DNA of 57,267 bases. It comes from Nitrospirota bacterium. GTDB taxonomy: Bacteria; Nitrospirota; Thermodesulfovibrionia; Thermodesulfovibrionales; UBA6898. The position numbers and the translations under genes were made by a program. The stretch spans positions 1 through 57,267 of the forward strand of contig JACRLQ010000040.1 of NCBI GenBank assembly GCA_016215155.1. The letters run 5' to 3'. Numbering within the stretch: position 1 is the stretch's first letter; the number at the start of each line of letters is the position of its first letter. Of this stretch, positions 14,431 to 22,583 are shown one piece after another. The notes beneath the pieces are model-generated. The model had not been told where the DNA came from and ran no database searches. It worked only from the letters and a program-made list of their open reading frames with translations.

Positions 14431-15356
14431 TGAAAAAGACGGCGATTTCCATCATTTTACTGACCCTTGCGGCTTGCGCCTCGAACAGCGACTTCGATTC
14501 GCTGAAGCGCGATACCGATAACCTCAGACGGGAATCGTCGGAAGCGAAAAAGGAGATCGATTCCCTCAAGGAATTCAGCCTTCGGGTCGTCAGGGAAGAC
14601 TCCTTCAACGCGATGCGTGATGGCCAGATCGAGTTAAACTCCAGGGTCTCGGATCTGGCCGGCGGACTGCAGGAATTGAGGGGCAGGTTCGATGAGAGCA
14701 AATATTACCAGGAGAAAATATTTAAAGAAACAGCAGCGGAAAGAGACCTGTTGAGGGCGCAGATTGCCGGGGCCGAACTCCAGCTGAAGGCCCTAAAAGA
14801 CAGGTTCGCCGTATTGGAAGACGCGATTAAGGCGAAAGAGGCCGCAAAGGCCCAGCAGGATGCCGGCACAACCGCTCCCGAGAAGCCCGAAGAGGGCGCT
14901 GAACAGGCCAAACCGGACGATCAAAACGGCGATAATACTGTCGAACGAAGCGGAAACGGCGATGATAAGGTAAAGGCCTACGACGCGGCGTATCAGGCGG
15001 TAAAAGATAAAAAATACAAAGAGGCCAGGGAGAAGCTTTCTTCATTTATCAAGGACTCACCCGGGCATAGGCTTGCGGGTAACGCACAGTTCTGGATAGC
15101 GGAGACTTACTACGCGGAGAAGGACTTCGAGAGCGCCATACTTGCGTATGAAACGCTGCTTAAAAAGTACCCTGACAGCGAAAAGACCTCCGGGGCCATG
15201 TTGAAGCAGGGCTACGCCTTTATCGAGATAGGCGACTCAAAGACCGGCAAGGCCATACTGGAGAAACTGCTCCAGAAATACCATGATTCCAAAGAGGCCG
15301 GTCTTGCCAAAAAGAAACTGGCCGAGATAGAGAAAAAGCCGGGCAGGAAAAAATGA
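14430..15356 (+). CDS. cpoB: CpoB/YbgF-like coiled-coil TPR lipoprotein
   Basis: GTG 14430 overlaps the pal stop by one base and gives MKKTAISIILLTLAACAS, a lipobox with Cys 16. Earlier start codons in frame lie inside pal. Residues 20-140 form a coiled coil (trimerisation region). A Gly/Asp linker follows and about 120 C-terminal residues form three TPRs (YDAAYQAVKDKKYKEAREKL, AQFWIAETYYAEKDFESA). CpoB coordinates outer-membrane constriction with peptidoglycan synthesis. A lipid anchor rather than a plain signal peptide differs from the E. coli protein. Confidence 0.87.
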   Translation: MKKTAISIILLTLAACASNSDFDSLKRDTDNLRRESSEAKKEIDSLKEFSLRVVREDSFNAMRDGQIELNSRVSDLAGGLQELRGRFDESKYYQEKIFKETAAERDLLRAQIAGAELQLKALKDRFAVLEDAIKAKEAAKAQQDAGTTAPEKPEEGAEQAKPDDQNGDNTVERSGNGDDKVKAYDAAYQAVKDKKYKEAREKLSSFIKDSPGHRLAGNAQFWIAETYYAEKDFESAILAYETLLKKYPDSEKTSGAMLKQGYAFIEIGDSKTGKAILEKLLQKYHDSKEAGLAKKKLAEIEKKPGRKK

Positions 15357-16369
15357 TCCCCCTGGAGGACAATTTCTTCAGGGTGATCGACTACCTCCGG
15401 CTCTCGGTAACCGACAGGTGTAACCTGAGGTGTGTTTACTGCATGCCCGCCTCCGGCCTTCAGCCGTTCGACCACTCGGACATCCTGAGCTATGAGGAAA
15501 TAATCCGGATAGTAAGAGTCGCCGCGCGGCTTGGCGTACGGAAGGTCCGGATCACAGGCGGAGAACCGCTCACCAGAAAAAATTTATCGTTTCTCGTCTC
15601 TTCACTAAAAAAGATAGAAGGCATCGAGGACCTGAGTATGACGACAAACGGCATACTCCTCGATAAATACGCGCAGGAACTCTCCGCCGCGGGGCTCGAC
15701 AGGGTGAACATAAGTCTTGATTCGTTCAACCCCGACAGATATAGACAGATAACCCGCGGAGGCGACCTCAGTGACGTACTGAGGGGGATCGAGGCGGCGG
15801 AGAAAGCGGGTCTGAGGCCCCTTAAGATCAACATGGTGCCTTTAAGAGGGGTCAACGACGATGAGATAGAGCAGTTTGCGAGAATGACCCTCGGCTCTGA
15901 ATACCACTTCCGGTTCATAGAGTTTATGCCGTCAGGCGTTATCGATACCTGGGAACCCGGTAAATATATTACGACCGAGGAGATGAAGGAGATAATCGGG
16001 AAGAAAATAGGCCCCCTGACACCGGTGAAGCTAAGGAAAAACGGCCCGTCGAAGTATTTCAGGCTTCAGGGCGCCAAAGGGGTCATCGGCTTTATAAGCG
16101 CGCTTTCCCATCATTTCTGCGGTGAGTGCAACCGCCTCAGGCTGACCTCGGAGGGTAAGCTGCGGCCATGTCTTTTTTCAGAGACCGAGATCGACCTGAG
16201 GTCTCCGCTGAGGACAGGGGCCGACGACGCCGAGATTGAAAGGCTGCTGAGGCTCTCTATCGCGGTCAAGCCGGAGGGCCATAACATCAACGCTGCGATG
16301 TCGGAGCTGCCGGGTCCGGGCCGGCAACATAACTTCTCCAAAAGGCCCATGCCGAGGATAGGCGGATGA
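15353..16369 (+). CDS. moaA: MoaA, GTP 3',8-cyclase of molybdenum cofactor synthesis
   Basis: The 338-residue radical SAM enzyme has the N-terminal cluster motif CNLRCVYC in the context RLSVTDRCNLRCVYCMP, and KVRITGGEPL for SAM binding. The second, substrate-binding [4Fe-4S] ligands are in HHFCGECNRLRLT and KLRPCLF. It turns GTP into 3',8-cyclo-GTP with MoaC acting next. The last residues (KRPMPRIGG) include the conserved C-terminal Gly-Gly. It overlaps cpoB by ATGA, an uncommon join of Tol-Pal and molybdopterin genes. Confidence 0.96.
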   Translation: MIPLEDNFFRVIDYLRLSVTDRCNLRCVYCMPASGLQPFDHSDILSYEEIIRIVRVAARLGVRKVRITGGEPLTRKNLSFLVSSLKKIEGIEDLSMTTNGILLDKYAQELSAAGLDRVNISLDSFNPDRYRQITRGGDLSDVLRGIEAAEKAGLRPLKINMVPLRGVNDDEIEQFARMTLGSEYHFRFIEFMPSGVIDTWEPGKYITTEEMKEIIGKKIGPLTPVKLRKNGPSKYFRLQGAKGVIGFISALSHHFCGECNRLRLTSEGKLRPCLFSETEIDLRSPLRTGADDAEIERLLRLSIAVKPEGHNINAAMSELPGPGRQHNFSKRPMPRIGG

Positions 16370-16839
16370 AGGGCCTCACCCATTTCGACAAAAGCGGAAA
16401 GGCCAGGATGGTCGATGTGTCCGGAAAGGGACCCACGGTGAGAGAGGCCCTTGCCCAGGCTGCCGTCCTTATGAACAAAAAGACATATGGACTTATAAAG
16501 GCAGGCGCGATAGAAAAAGGCGACGTCCTGGGGGTGGCGAGGGTATCGGGGATCATGGCGGCAAAGAAGACCCCGGAGCTTATACCCATGTGCCATCCGG
16601 TCAACTTATCTTCCGTCGAGATCGACTTCAGGTTAAGCAGCAAGACCCACTCAGTCGTCGTCAGCGCGCGCGTCAGATGCACGGGCCCCACCGGGGTCGA
16701 GATGGAGGCCCTCACAGCGGTCTCTGCCGCCGCCCTTACGATCTACGACATGTGCAAGGCCGTTGACAAGGGGATGGTAATAACCGACATCATGCTCCTC
16801 GAAAAAAGCGGCGGCAAAAGCGGCGATTTCAGGAGATGA
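16366..16839 (+). CDS. moaC: MoaC, cyclic pyranopterin monophosphate synthase
   Basis: The 157-residue protein carries the MoaC signature set: LTHFDKSGKARMVDVS at the start, GIMAAKKTPELIPMCHPV with the active-site His, GVEMEALTAVSAAALTIYD and the Lys/Asp stretch MCKAVDKGMVI. It turns the MoaA product into cPMP. It overlaps moaA and the next gene by ATGA, so the three are translated in sequence. Confidence 0.96.
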   Translation: MKGLTHFDKSGKARMVDVSGKGPTVREALAQAAVLMNKKTYGLIKAGAIEKGDVLGVARVSGIMAAKKTPELIPMCHPVNLSSVEIDFRLSSKTHSVVVSARVRCTGPTGVEMEALTAVSAAALTIYDMCKAVDKGMVITDIMLLEKSGGKSGDFRR

Positions 16840-17624
16840 CGCAGTCGGATCTGGACCGCTTTAAAAAGTGGTTCTCCGGATATACCCGTCTTTTTTTTTC
16901 GGAAAACCCTGACGAGCAGAAAAACATAGACCTCAAGGTCCGGCATACGGAAGAGGTATGCGCCCTAAGCAGACGGCTGACTGAGGGGCTTACTCCGGAC
17001 AAAGACCTGTCTCTTCTGGCCGAGACGGCCGCCCTCTTTCATGATGTGGGCCGGTTCCCGCAATACGCAAAATACAAGACCTTCAGAGACAGCATATCCA
17101 TAAACCACGGGATGCTTGGAGCGGAGGTCCTCATATCCGAGGGTACGCTTCAAGGGCTCCCCCCGGATGAGCAGGCGGTGATCATCAATGCGGTGAGGTT
17201 CCATAACGCGCTTGCCGTCCCTGGTCTGAAAGTTGAAAAGGAGCTGCTCATACTGAAGCTCGTGCGCGACTCCGATAAGCTCGACATATGGCGCATCTTC
17301 CTCGGGTTTTTCGAGCCCGGCTCAGGCGTGGACGTCGCCTCGGAGGCGGGACTCGGCCTGCCTGACCTTCCGGGTTATTCCGGGGACGCGCTCGAGAGCA
17401 TATTCCATAAAAAGACCGCGGTGCTTAGGGACCTCAGGTCCCTCAATGATTTCAAGCTTATGCTCATGTCCTGGACCTATGACCTTAACTTCAGGGCCTC
17501 TTACGAACTGCTGGCTGAAAAGGACTACATAAACAGGCTTGCCCTGCTTTTGCCCGAAACCGAAGGCGTCAATAAGGCAAAGGCGCTGCTCACCGCGCAT
17601 CTGGCGGACAGGCTTGGCAATTAA
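16836..17624 (+). CDS. HD-domain metal-dependent phosphohydrolase
   Basis: The 262-residue soluble protein has the HD pattern: an upstream His (VRHTEEVCALSRRL near residue 35), the HD pair in ETAALFHDVGRFPQYAKYKTF near 70, a further His in ISINHGMLGAEVL, and KLVRDSDKLDIW with the final Asp near 150. All metal ligands look intact. HD proteins hydrolyse nucleotides or other phosphoesters; the substrate here is not evident. It overlaps moaC by ATGA, which may point to nucleotide or cofactor turnover, but that is a guess. Confidence 0.8.
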   Translation: MTQSDLDRFKKWFSGYTRLFFSENPDEQKNIDLKVRHTEEVCALSRRLTEGLTPDKDLSLLAETAALFHDVGRFPQYAKYKTFRDSISINHGMLGAEVLISEGTLQGLPPDEQAVIINAVRFHNALAVPGLKVEKELLILKLVRDSDKLDIWRIFLGFFEPGSGVDVASEAGLGLPDLPGYSGDALESIFHKKTAVLRDLRSLNDFKLMLMSWTYDLNFRASYELLAEKDYINRLALLLPETEGVNKAKALLTAHLADRLGN

Positions 17625-17651
17625 AAGGCGCGTCAGGGTAAAATAATCCCC

Positions 17652-18365
17652 ATGCAGGCGCTTACCGTTATCTCAGGACTATTATACATGGCCGGTTTTT
17701 ACAGGACAGGTTTCGTCTATGCCGGGCTCCTCTGCCAGATGATTTATATGGCTTACAGGGGCATGGCACTGGGAAGACTGCCTATCGTAGGCCCTCACGA
17801 CACTCTTTTTTTTATGTCGGCCTCAACCATGGTCTTTGCGCTTGCCGTGACGGCCAGACATAAAGAGAGGCTCCGGCTGCTTTTGCCCCTGGTGGGGCTT
17901 GCCCTTTTTTTTACGGCCCTTTCCGCCCTCTATAAGCCGCATAATACGCCGTTGCCGCCGGTGCTCAAGACCTTCTGGTTCGAGTCCCACGTGGCGCTTT
18001 CCTTTTTCTCGTATGCCCTCTTTGGGATTGCGGCGGTCTTCGGGGGGCTTTTTCTTTCCGTCAAAGACCAGTATGTCGAGACACTGCAGTACAAGGCGAT
18101 TCTGGTAGGTTACTGCTTCTTTTCAACAGCCATGATATTCGGCGGCGTCTGGGCATATCTGGCATGGGGCACCTACTGGCTCTGGACCCCAAAAGAGCTC
18201 TGGACCGTCATACTGTGGCTTTTTTACAGTCTCTATCTCCACGCAAGGCTGAGGCAGTGGTGGGCCGGGCGGCCTTCGGCCATACTCGGCATCGTCGGGT
18301 TCTTTATCGTGATGTTCACCTATCTCGGAGTGAGCCTTTTTATGAAGAGCTCTCATTCATTCTGA
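17652..18365 (+). CDS. CcsA/HemX-like cytochrome c assembly membrane protein
   Basis: The 237-residue protein has about seven membrane helices and the heme-handling WWD region of the CcsA family: GGVWAYLAWGTYWLWTPKEL, followed by the conserved YLHARL helix and GVSLFMKSSHSF end. The usual Asp of the WDPKE motif is Thr here (WTPKE). In system II cytochrome c maturation CcsA and ResB (CcsB) export heme and attach it to apocytochromes. It starts 27 bases after the HD gene and is followed at once by resB. Confidence 0.85.
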   Translation: MQALTVISGLLYMAGFYRTGFVYAGLLCQMIYMAYRGMALGRLPIVGPHDTLFFMSASTMVFALAVTARHKERLRLLLPLVGLALFFTALSALYKPHNTPLPPVLKTFWFESHVALSFFSYALFGIAAVFGGLFLSVKDQYVETLQYKAILVGYCFFSTAMIFGGVWAYLAWGTYWLWTPKELWTVILWLFYSLYLHARLRQWWAGRPSAILGIVGFFIVMFTYLGVSLFMKSSHSF

Positions 18366-19102
18366 TGATCGGGATGGTAAAAAAAATATTCGGTGTTCTC
18401 GCATCCCTTCGGACCGGAATATGGCTTTTATTTTCACTCATTGCCATGCTCTTATACGGCTCGTTGATCATGCCCGTCAGGGAGGAGTTTCAGGCCCTTC
18501 ATACGACGCCTCTTTTTGAATGGCTTTATGATAGCCCCGCTGCCGTGACCTGGTGGCTCTTCGGCGCTATCGTAATACTTTCGCTGCTGACGGCGAACAC
18601 GGTCCTTTGCAGTATAGAGTCCCTCTTGCGAAAAAGGTCGGCCAGGAACCTCCTTCTTGTTATCTCTCCCCAAGTCATACATATCGGGTTCCTCTTTGTT
18701 CTGCTCGCCCATCTTTTGAGTTCATACGACAGCTTCCAGGGCATGGGGCAGGCCGCAAAGGGGACCACCCTTCAGCTCCCAAACGGCAGTGTCGCGATAA
18801 TAGACGACATACGCGCCGATATCGATCCGGCGGGTTTTATCAATGACTGGTCCGCCGATGTGCGCTATATGAGTGGCGGGAAGGAACTTGCGAAAGACTC
18901 GATGAGACCCAACAGCCCTTCTTTTTACGACGGCATCGGACTTTATATCAAGACGGTCCGGTTTGAACCATTCCCTGTCGCACTGATACAGATAAGCAGG
19001 GACCCCGGGGCCCCATGGGCCCTCGTGGGAGGGGTCCTTTTTCTTATAGGGATGACGACCCTGCTGGTCCTTAAGATCAGGATGGAAGAGGCCGTCCAAT
19101 AG
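18365..19102 (+). CDS. ResB-like cytochrome c biogenesis protein
   Basis: ATG 18365 overlaps the ccsA stop (TGATG). MIGMVKKIFGVLASLRTGIWL starts the 245-residue protein, and the LASLRTGIWLL phrase is typical of ResB. Membrane helices lie at about residues 10-35, 60-85, 98-115 and 215-235. The periplasmic part contains LQLPNGSVAIIDDIRADIDP and IGLYIKTVRFEPFP. It is much shorter than Bacillus ResB but matches the short ResB of anaerobic Gram-negatives paired with CcsA. It is the last gene of the tol-ccs run. Its 3' end overlaps the convergent PIN toxin by 26 bases. Confidence 0.8.
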   Translation: MIGMVKKIFGVLASLRTGIWLLFSLIAMLLYGSLIMPVREEFQALHTTPLFEWLYDSPAAVTWWLFGAIVILSLLTANTVLCSIESLLRKRSARNLLLVISPQVIHIGFLFVLLAHLLSSYDSFQGMGQAAKGTTLQLPNGSVAIIDDIRADIDPAGFINDWSADVRYMSGGKELAKDSMRPNSPSFYDGIGLYIKTVRFEPFPVALIQISRDPGAPWALVGGVLFLIGMTTLLVLKIRMEEAVQ

Positions 19103-19517
19103 GGAAAACAGTCAGGCCCAGACTTCTGAAGTCCCGGTCAAAGGTGAGACAGGGAATGCCTTCAAGCAAATGGGCAATGACCACATAAGAGATCGCGTCG
19201 CAAAAAGATAACCGCTTGTCTTTCGAGAGTTTTCTAAAGACCTTCTCTGCCTCTGCACGGACGGAATCATCATACGGGATTATGAAAAGAGCGGGTTTGA
19301 TTAAGTCAAGGAACGTGACAGCCATGCGATAATTTGCCCGGTATCTCAGAAGAGTTACTGTCTCGCTGATTATATCCCATGTAGTGTAAAGAATGACATT
19401 GTGTTTTTTGCAGTATTCAAGAAGGGCTCCGGCCGCTTTATAATTGGCGTCTTCGGGGCTGAGCGACGCAAAAAAGAATGATGTATCGCAGAAGGCCTTA
19501 TCATGAGGGAGGTTCAA
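19077..19517 (-). CDS. PIN-domain toxin (putative ribonuclease)
   Basis: The 146-residue protein has a PIN fold: AFCDTSFFFASLSPED gives the first acidic residue, DIISETVTLL the Glu, LSFCDAISYVVI and LTFDRDF the later Asp residues. The four-acid metal site looks complete. VapC-like PIN proteins cut RNA, often tRNA. The start overlaps the antitoxin stop by ATGA. The end overlaps resB by 26 bases on the other strand. Confidence 0.85.
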   Translation of the reverse strand: MNLPHDKAFCDTSFFFASLSPEDANYKAAGALLEYCKKHNVILYTTWDIISETVTLLRYRANYRMAVTFLDLIKPALFIIPYDDSVRAEAEKVFRKLSKDKRLSFCDAISYVVIAHLLEGIPCLTFDRDFRSLGLTVFPIGRPLPS

Positions 19518-19783
19518 AGCTCGTCCTCGGCAACGTAAAGATATTCTTTTACATTCTCCGAAATCGGATTCCTGTATGGTTTCTTTTTGCTTTTGAGCTG
19601 CTTTCGAATTTCAAGAAGCCGTGCCGCCGCCTCGCCTGGTTTTACCATTGCCGGGGTTTTTATCTCGGCAACAACCTCGTCATGCACAGTTATCTGGTAA
19701 ACAGCGTCAGGAGAGTTTTTTAAGGATTTAATGATGGTCGGAAGCTGCTTCCTGGCATCCGAAATGGAGATAACTGTTTTCAT
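19514..19783 (-). CDS. Phd/YefM-like antitoxin
   Basis: The 89-residue protein starts MKTVISISDARKQLPTIIKS, the standard Phd/YefM DNA-binding N-terminus. A strand (VYQITVHDEVVAEIKTP) and a charged helical C-terminus expected to bind the PIN toxin follow. It precedes the toxin and overlaps it by four bases, the usual type II antitoxin arrangement. TTGTACAA-type palindromes lie directly upstream and are the likely autoregulatory site. Confidence 0.83.
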   Translation of the reverse strand: MKTVISISDARKQLPTIIKSLKNSPDAVYQITVHDEVVAEIKTPAMVKPGEAAARLLEIRKQLKSKKKPYRNPISENVKEYLYVAEDEL

Positions 19784-19803
19784 TTGAATGACCTCGCATT
19801 GAA

Positions 19804-19830
19804 TTGTACTGTTTGTACATTATTGTACAA
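19804..19830. promoter_or_regulatory. Putative operator of the PIN/Phd module
   Basis: Three TTGTAC-based sites lie within 27 bases: a half site at 19804, TTTGTACA at 19812-19819 and TTGTACAA (a perfect palindrome) at 19823-19830. They sit 20-47 bases upstream of the antitoxin start, where Phd-type antitoxins bind their own promoter. Confidence 0.5.
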
Positions 19831-19887
19831 AATTAGGAGGGCTTTGGCAATGGGAGACAGGGGCAGGAGTTCCCCCATTTTTTTGCC

Positions 19888-19912
19888 GTCATTCCCGCGT
19901 AGGCGGGAATCC
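19888..19912. repeat. GC-rich hairpin repeat (ATTCCCGC family)
   Basis: ATTCCCGC and GCGGGAAT enclose GTAG. The same hairpin is the left half of the MITE-like repeat at 12324-12483. It lies in the 268-base space between the antitoxin and tlpA, which holds no gene. Confidence 0.6.
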
Positions 19913-20051
19913 ACTCTTTTCAGGTCAGTAAACTTTCGTACAAATCAGCCCATTCAGAGTTGTGCTCCTCAATAAGCTTGAACTTCCATACCCGACTCCA
20001 TTTTTTCATTTACGATTGCCTATTCAATCTCATTGCCGGTAAAATAAACTC

Positions 20052-20600
20052 ATGGATAATATAAACGCAAAAACATCAGTTTTTGTTTTATTCATATACC
20101 TGTCAATATTTCTTGCCTCGTTGACAGGCATGGCGGGCGCCGCGGACAATAAACCTGTTTCCCCTTTCGAGATCGACAAGCTCTCAAAGGCGCCTGAATA
20201 TACCCTGAAAGACCTCAATGCCGATAAGGTCCCGTCGTCATCATTTAAGGGCAAGGTTGTGCTGATTAATTTCTGGGCCACATGGTGTCCTGCCTGCATC
20301 GCTGAGCTGCCCTCTCTGAGCGTCCTCTATAAAGACAAAATCCTTAAATCGAAGGGGTTCGAGGTGATAACGGTGGCAGCGGGCAATTCCTCCGGAGAGG
20401 TCAGTGAATTCGTTAAGAAAAATGGTCTTGACCTGCGCGTTCTGCTGGATGAAAAGAAAACGGTTACAAGACAGTTCAAGGTCTTTTCGATCCCAACCAC
20501 GTTCCTGATAGACCGAAACGGAAATATCGTCGAAAAATTCTTCGGGGAATACGACTGGACGGACAAAGAGATCAGGGACAAAATAGAGAAACTTCTTTAA
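20052..20600 (+). CDS. TlpA/ResA-like periplasmic thiol-disulfide oxidoreductase
   Basis: The 182-residue protein has a signal anchor (about residues 8-30, IYLSIFLASLTGMAGAA). A TlpA-type thioredoxin fold follows: FKGKVVLINFWATWCPACIAE carries the CxxC (CPAC) near residue 80, and FSIPTTFLIDRNGNIV the cis-proline. Such proteins reduce apocytochrome or other exported thiols, which fits the nearby ccsA/resB genes, but the target is not shown. It stands alone between a repeat and the convergent opp genes. Confidence 0.88.
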   Translation: MDNINAKTSVFVLFIYLSIFLASLTGMAGAADNKPVSPFEIDKLSKAPEYTLKDLNADKVPSSSFKGKVVLINFWATWCPACIAELPSLSVLYKDKILKSKGFEVITVAAGNSSGEVSEFVKKNGLDLRVLLDEKKTVTRQFKVFSIPTTFLIDRNGNIVEKFFGEYDWTDKEIRDKIEKLL

Positions 20601-20640
20601 ATCCGCAAAAGCTTTCTCACGCAAAGCCGCCACGACTTCT

Positions 20641-21621
20641 CTACTCAGGATTATGCCACAAATGACATGAAACGAGACGCCCCTCGCTTTCCCTCAGTTT
20701 AGGAACAACCCTGTCGCACGGTCCGAAACGCTTCGGACATCTGGGGTGGAAAGGGCATCCGGAGGGGATGTTAAATGGGCTCGGGGCTTCTCCCCCCGCC
20801 GAAGCGACCCTTATGCCTTCAGGTTTTTTCATATCGCCCACGCTTATCTTTGGGGCCGAGGCAAGAAGCATTTCGGTATAAGGGTGAAAAGGTCTTGCAA
20901 AGAGGTCGTCGGCCTTTGCGTGTTCGACTATCCGGCCAAGATACATCACGCCTACCATATCGCTTAAGTAATGCACGACCCTGAGGTCGTGGCTTATAAA
21001 AAGAAAGGATATGCCGGTGCTTTTTTTGAGTTCCATAAGAAGATTGATTATCTGGGCCTGTATGGATACATCAAGGGCCGACAGGGGTTCGTCCGCGACG
21101 ATGATCTCGGGAGATACCGCGAGGGCCCTGGCTATGCATATCCTCTGCCTCTGGCCGCCGCTGAATTCGTGGGGATATCTCGTCATGACTTCAGGCCCCA
21201 TTCCTACGGTCCTTAAAATTTCGGCGACGACATCTTTATGGTCCTGACGTTTCCCGATCTTATGTATTATGAGCGGTTCGGAAATCGTGTCATACACGGT
21301 CCTCCGGGGGTTAAGCGAGGCGAAAGGGTCCTGGAAGACTATCTGCGCCGATTTTCTGAAGGACTTAAGCTCCTCCCTGCCCATGGCAAAGACGTCCTGT
21401 CCCTTAAAAAACACCCTGCCGCCGGTCGGGGTGGTTAGCCGCAGTACGAGCCGTGCGAGCGTGGACTTCCCGCACCCGCTTTCACCCACGAGGGCAAGGA
21501 CACTGTCCTTTTCGAGTGCAAAATCCACCCCGTCGACGGCCTTGAGAACTTTGTCGGGACCGCTGAAGCCTTTCCCTGAGAAGAAATATTTTTTAAGGGC
21601 CTCGACCCTCAGGAGTTCCAT
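20641..21621 (-). CDS. oppF: Peptide/nickel ABC transporter ATP-binding protein (OppF/DppF type)
   Basis: The 326-residue ATPase has Walker A GESGCGKST, Q-loop FQDPFASLNPRRTV, signature LSGGQ-like FSGGQRQRICIARAL and Walker B IIVADEPLSALD. The C-terminal GCPFHPRCPKRFGPCDR stretch is the Cys-containing Oligo_HPY region of OppF/DppF. It pairs with the OppD-type gene just upstream (13-base overlap). No permease or binding-protein gene is in the window, so the substrate is open. Confidence 0.92.
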   Translation of the reverse strand: MELLRVEALKKYFFSGKGFSGPDKVLKAVDGVDFALEKDSVLALVGESGCGKSTLARLVLRLTTPTGGRVFFKGQDVFAMGREELKSFRKSAQIVFQDPFASLNPRRTVYDTISEPLIIHKIGKRQDHKDVVAEILRTVGMGPEVMTRYPHEFSGGQRQRICIARALAVSPEIIVADEPLSALDVSIQAQIINLLMELKKSTGISFLFISHDLRVVHYLSDMVGVMYLGRIVEHAKADDLFARPFHPYTEMLLASAPKISVGDMKKPEGIRVASAGGEAPSPFNIPSGCPFHPRCPKRFGPCDRVVPKLRESEGRLVSCHLWHNPE

Positions 21622-22577
21622 CTGACCTCATCCGTGCGGATGCATCGCGCGAAATGACCCTCTGAGACCTTATACATGAACGGCTCTGCTGTTCGGCACG
21701 CGCTTATGGCGTAACTGCACCTGTTTTCATATTTGCAGCCCTCCGGAAGGTCCTGCATCCGGGGGACATTGCCGGGTATCGGTCTGAGCTGCGTGCCCTT
21801 TCCCTTCGGGATTGATCCAAGCAGGCCGATCGTATAGGGATGCCTCGGGTCATTGAAAATATCCGCCGTGTCGGCCAGCTCCACGAGCCTGCCGGCATAC
21901 ATTATGCCGACCCTGGAGGCGTTCTCCGCGATTATGCCAAGGTCATGAGTGATGAACAATATCGACATCTTTCGCTCTTCCCTGAGCCGCTCGATAAGCT
22001 CGAGTATCTGCGCCTGTATCGTGACATCGAGGGCGGTTGTCGGTTCATCCGCGATCAGAAGCGAGGGACCGCAGGCGACCGCCATGGCTATCATGACCCT
22101 CTGTCTCATGCCTCCCGACATCTGGTGCGGATATTCCTTCACCCTGATCTCGGGAGAAGGGATCCTTACGGCCTTTAAGAGTTCGACCGCCTTGTCCATC
22201 GCATCGCGCTTTGACATGTCAAGATGGGTGAAGAGGACCTCCGCAAGCTGATAGCCTATAGTCAGCACAGGGTTTAAAGAGGTCATAGGCTCCTGGAAGA
22301 TCATCGACATCTCTTTTCCCCTCAGGCGTCTTTTCGACTCTTTGTCCAGTGTAAGGAGGTCCATGCCCTTGAAGAGTATACTGCCGGAGGCGGAGGCATT
22401 TGGGGGAAGAAGCCCCATGATCGAAAGTGCTGTGATGCTCTTTCCGCAGCCGCTTTCGCCGGCAAGGCCGAAGATCTCCGATTCGGCAATTTCAAGATCG
22501 AGCCCGGAGACCGCGGTAACCGGTAATGTGTCGGAGCGGAAGGTGATGTCGAGACCCCTTACCTCAAGTAAGGACAC
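21609..22577 (-). CDS. oppD: Peptide/nickel ABC transporter ATP-binding protein (OppD/DppD type)
   Basis: The 322-residue ATPase has Walker A GESGCGKSI, Q-loop FQEPMTSLNPVLTIG, signature MSGGMRQRVMIAMA and Walker B LLIADEPTTALDVT. The MSGGMRQR signature and the C-terminal Oligo_HPY part (GCKYENRCSYAISACR) are typical of OppD/DppD. It lies between a TPR protein gene and the OppF-type gene in one tight minus-strand operon. Confidence 0.93.
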   Translation of the reverse strand: MSLLEVRGLDITFRSDTLPVTAVSGLDLEIAESEIFGLAGESGCGKSITALSIMGLLPPNASASGSILFKGMDLLTLDKESKRRLRGKEMSMIFQEPMTSLNPVLTIGYQLAEVLFTHLDMSKRDAMDKAVELLKAVRIPSPEIRVKEYPHQMSGGMRQRVMIAMAVACGPSLLIADEPTTALDVTIQAQILELIERLREERKMSILFITHDLGIIAENASRVGIMYAGRLVELADTADIFNDPRHPYTIGLLGSIPKGKGTQLRPIPGNVPRMQDLPEGCKYENRCSYAISACRTAEPFMYKVSEGHFARCIRTDEVRWNS

Positions 22578-22583
22578 CGTGGA

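Noticed and set aside
19784-19975. Short + strand frame upstream of tlpA
   Set aside because: It covers the toxin-antitoxin operator and a hairpin repeat (PSFPRRRES is the known translation of such repeats).
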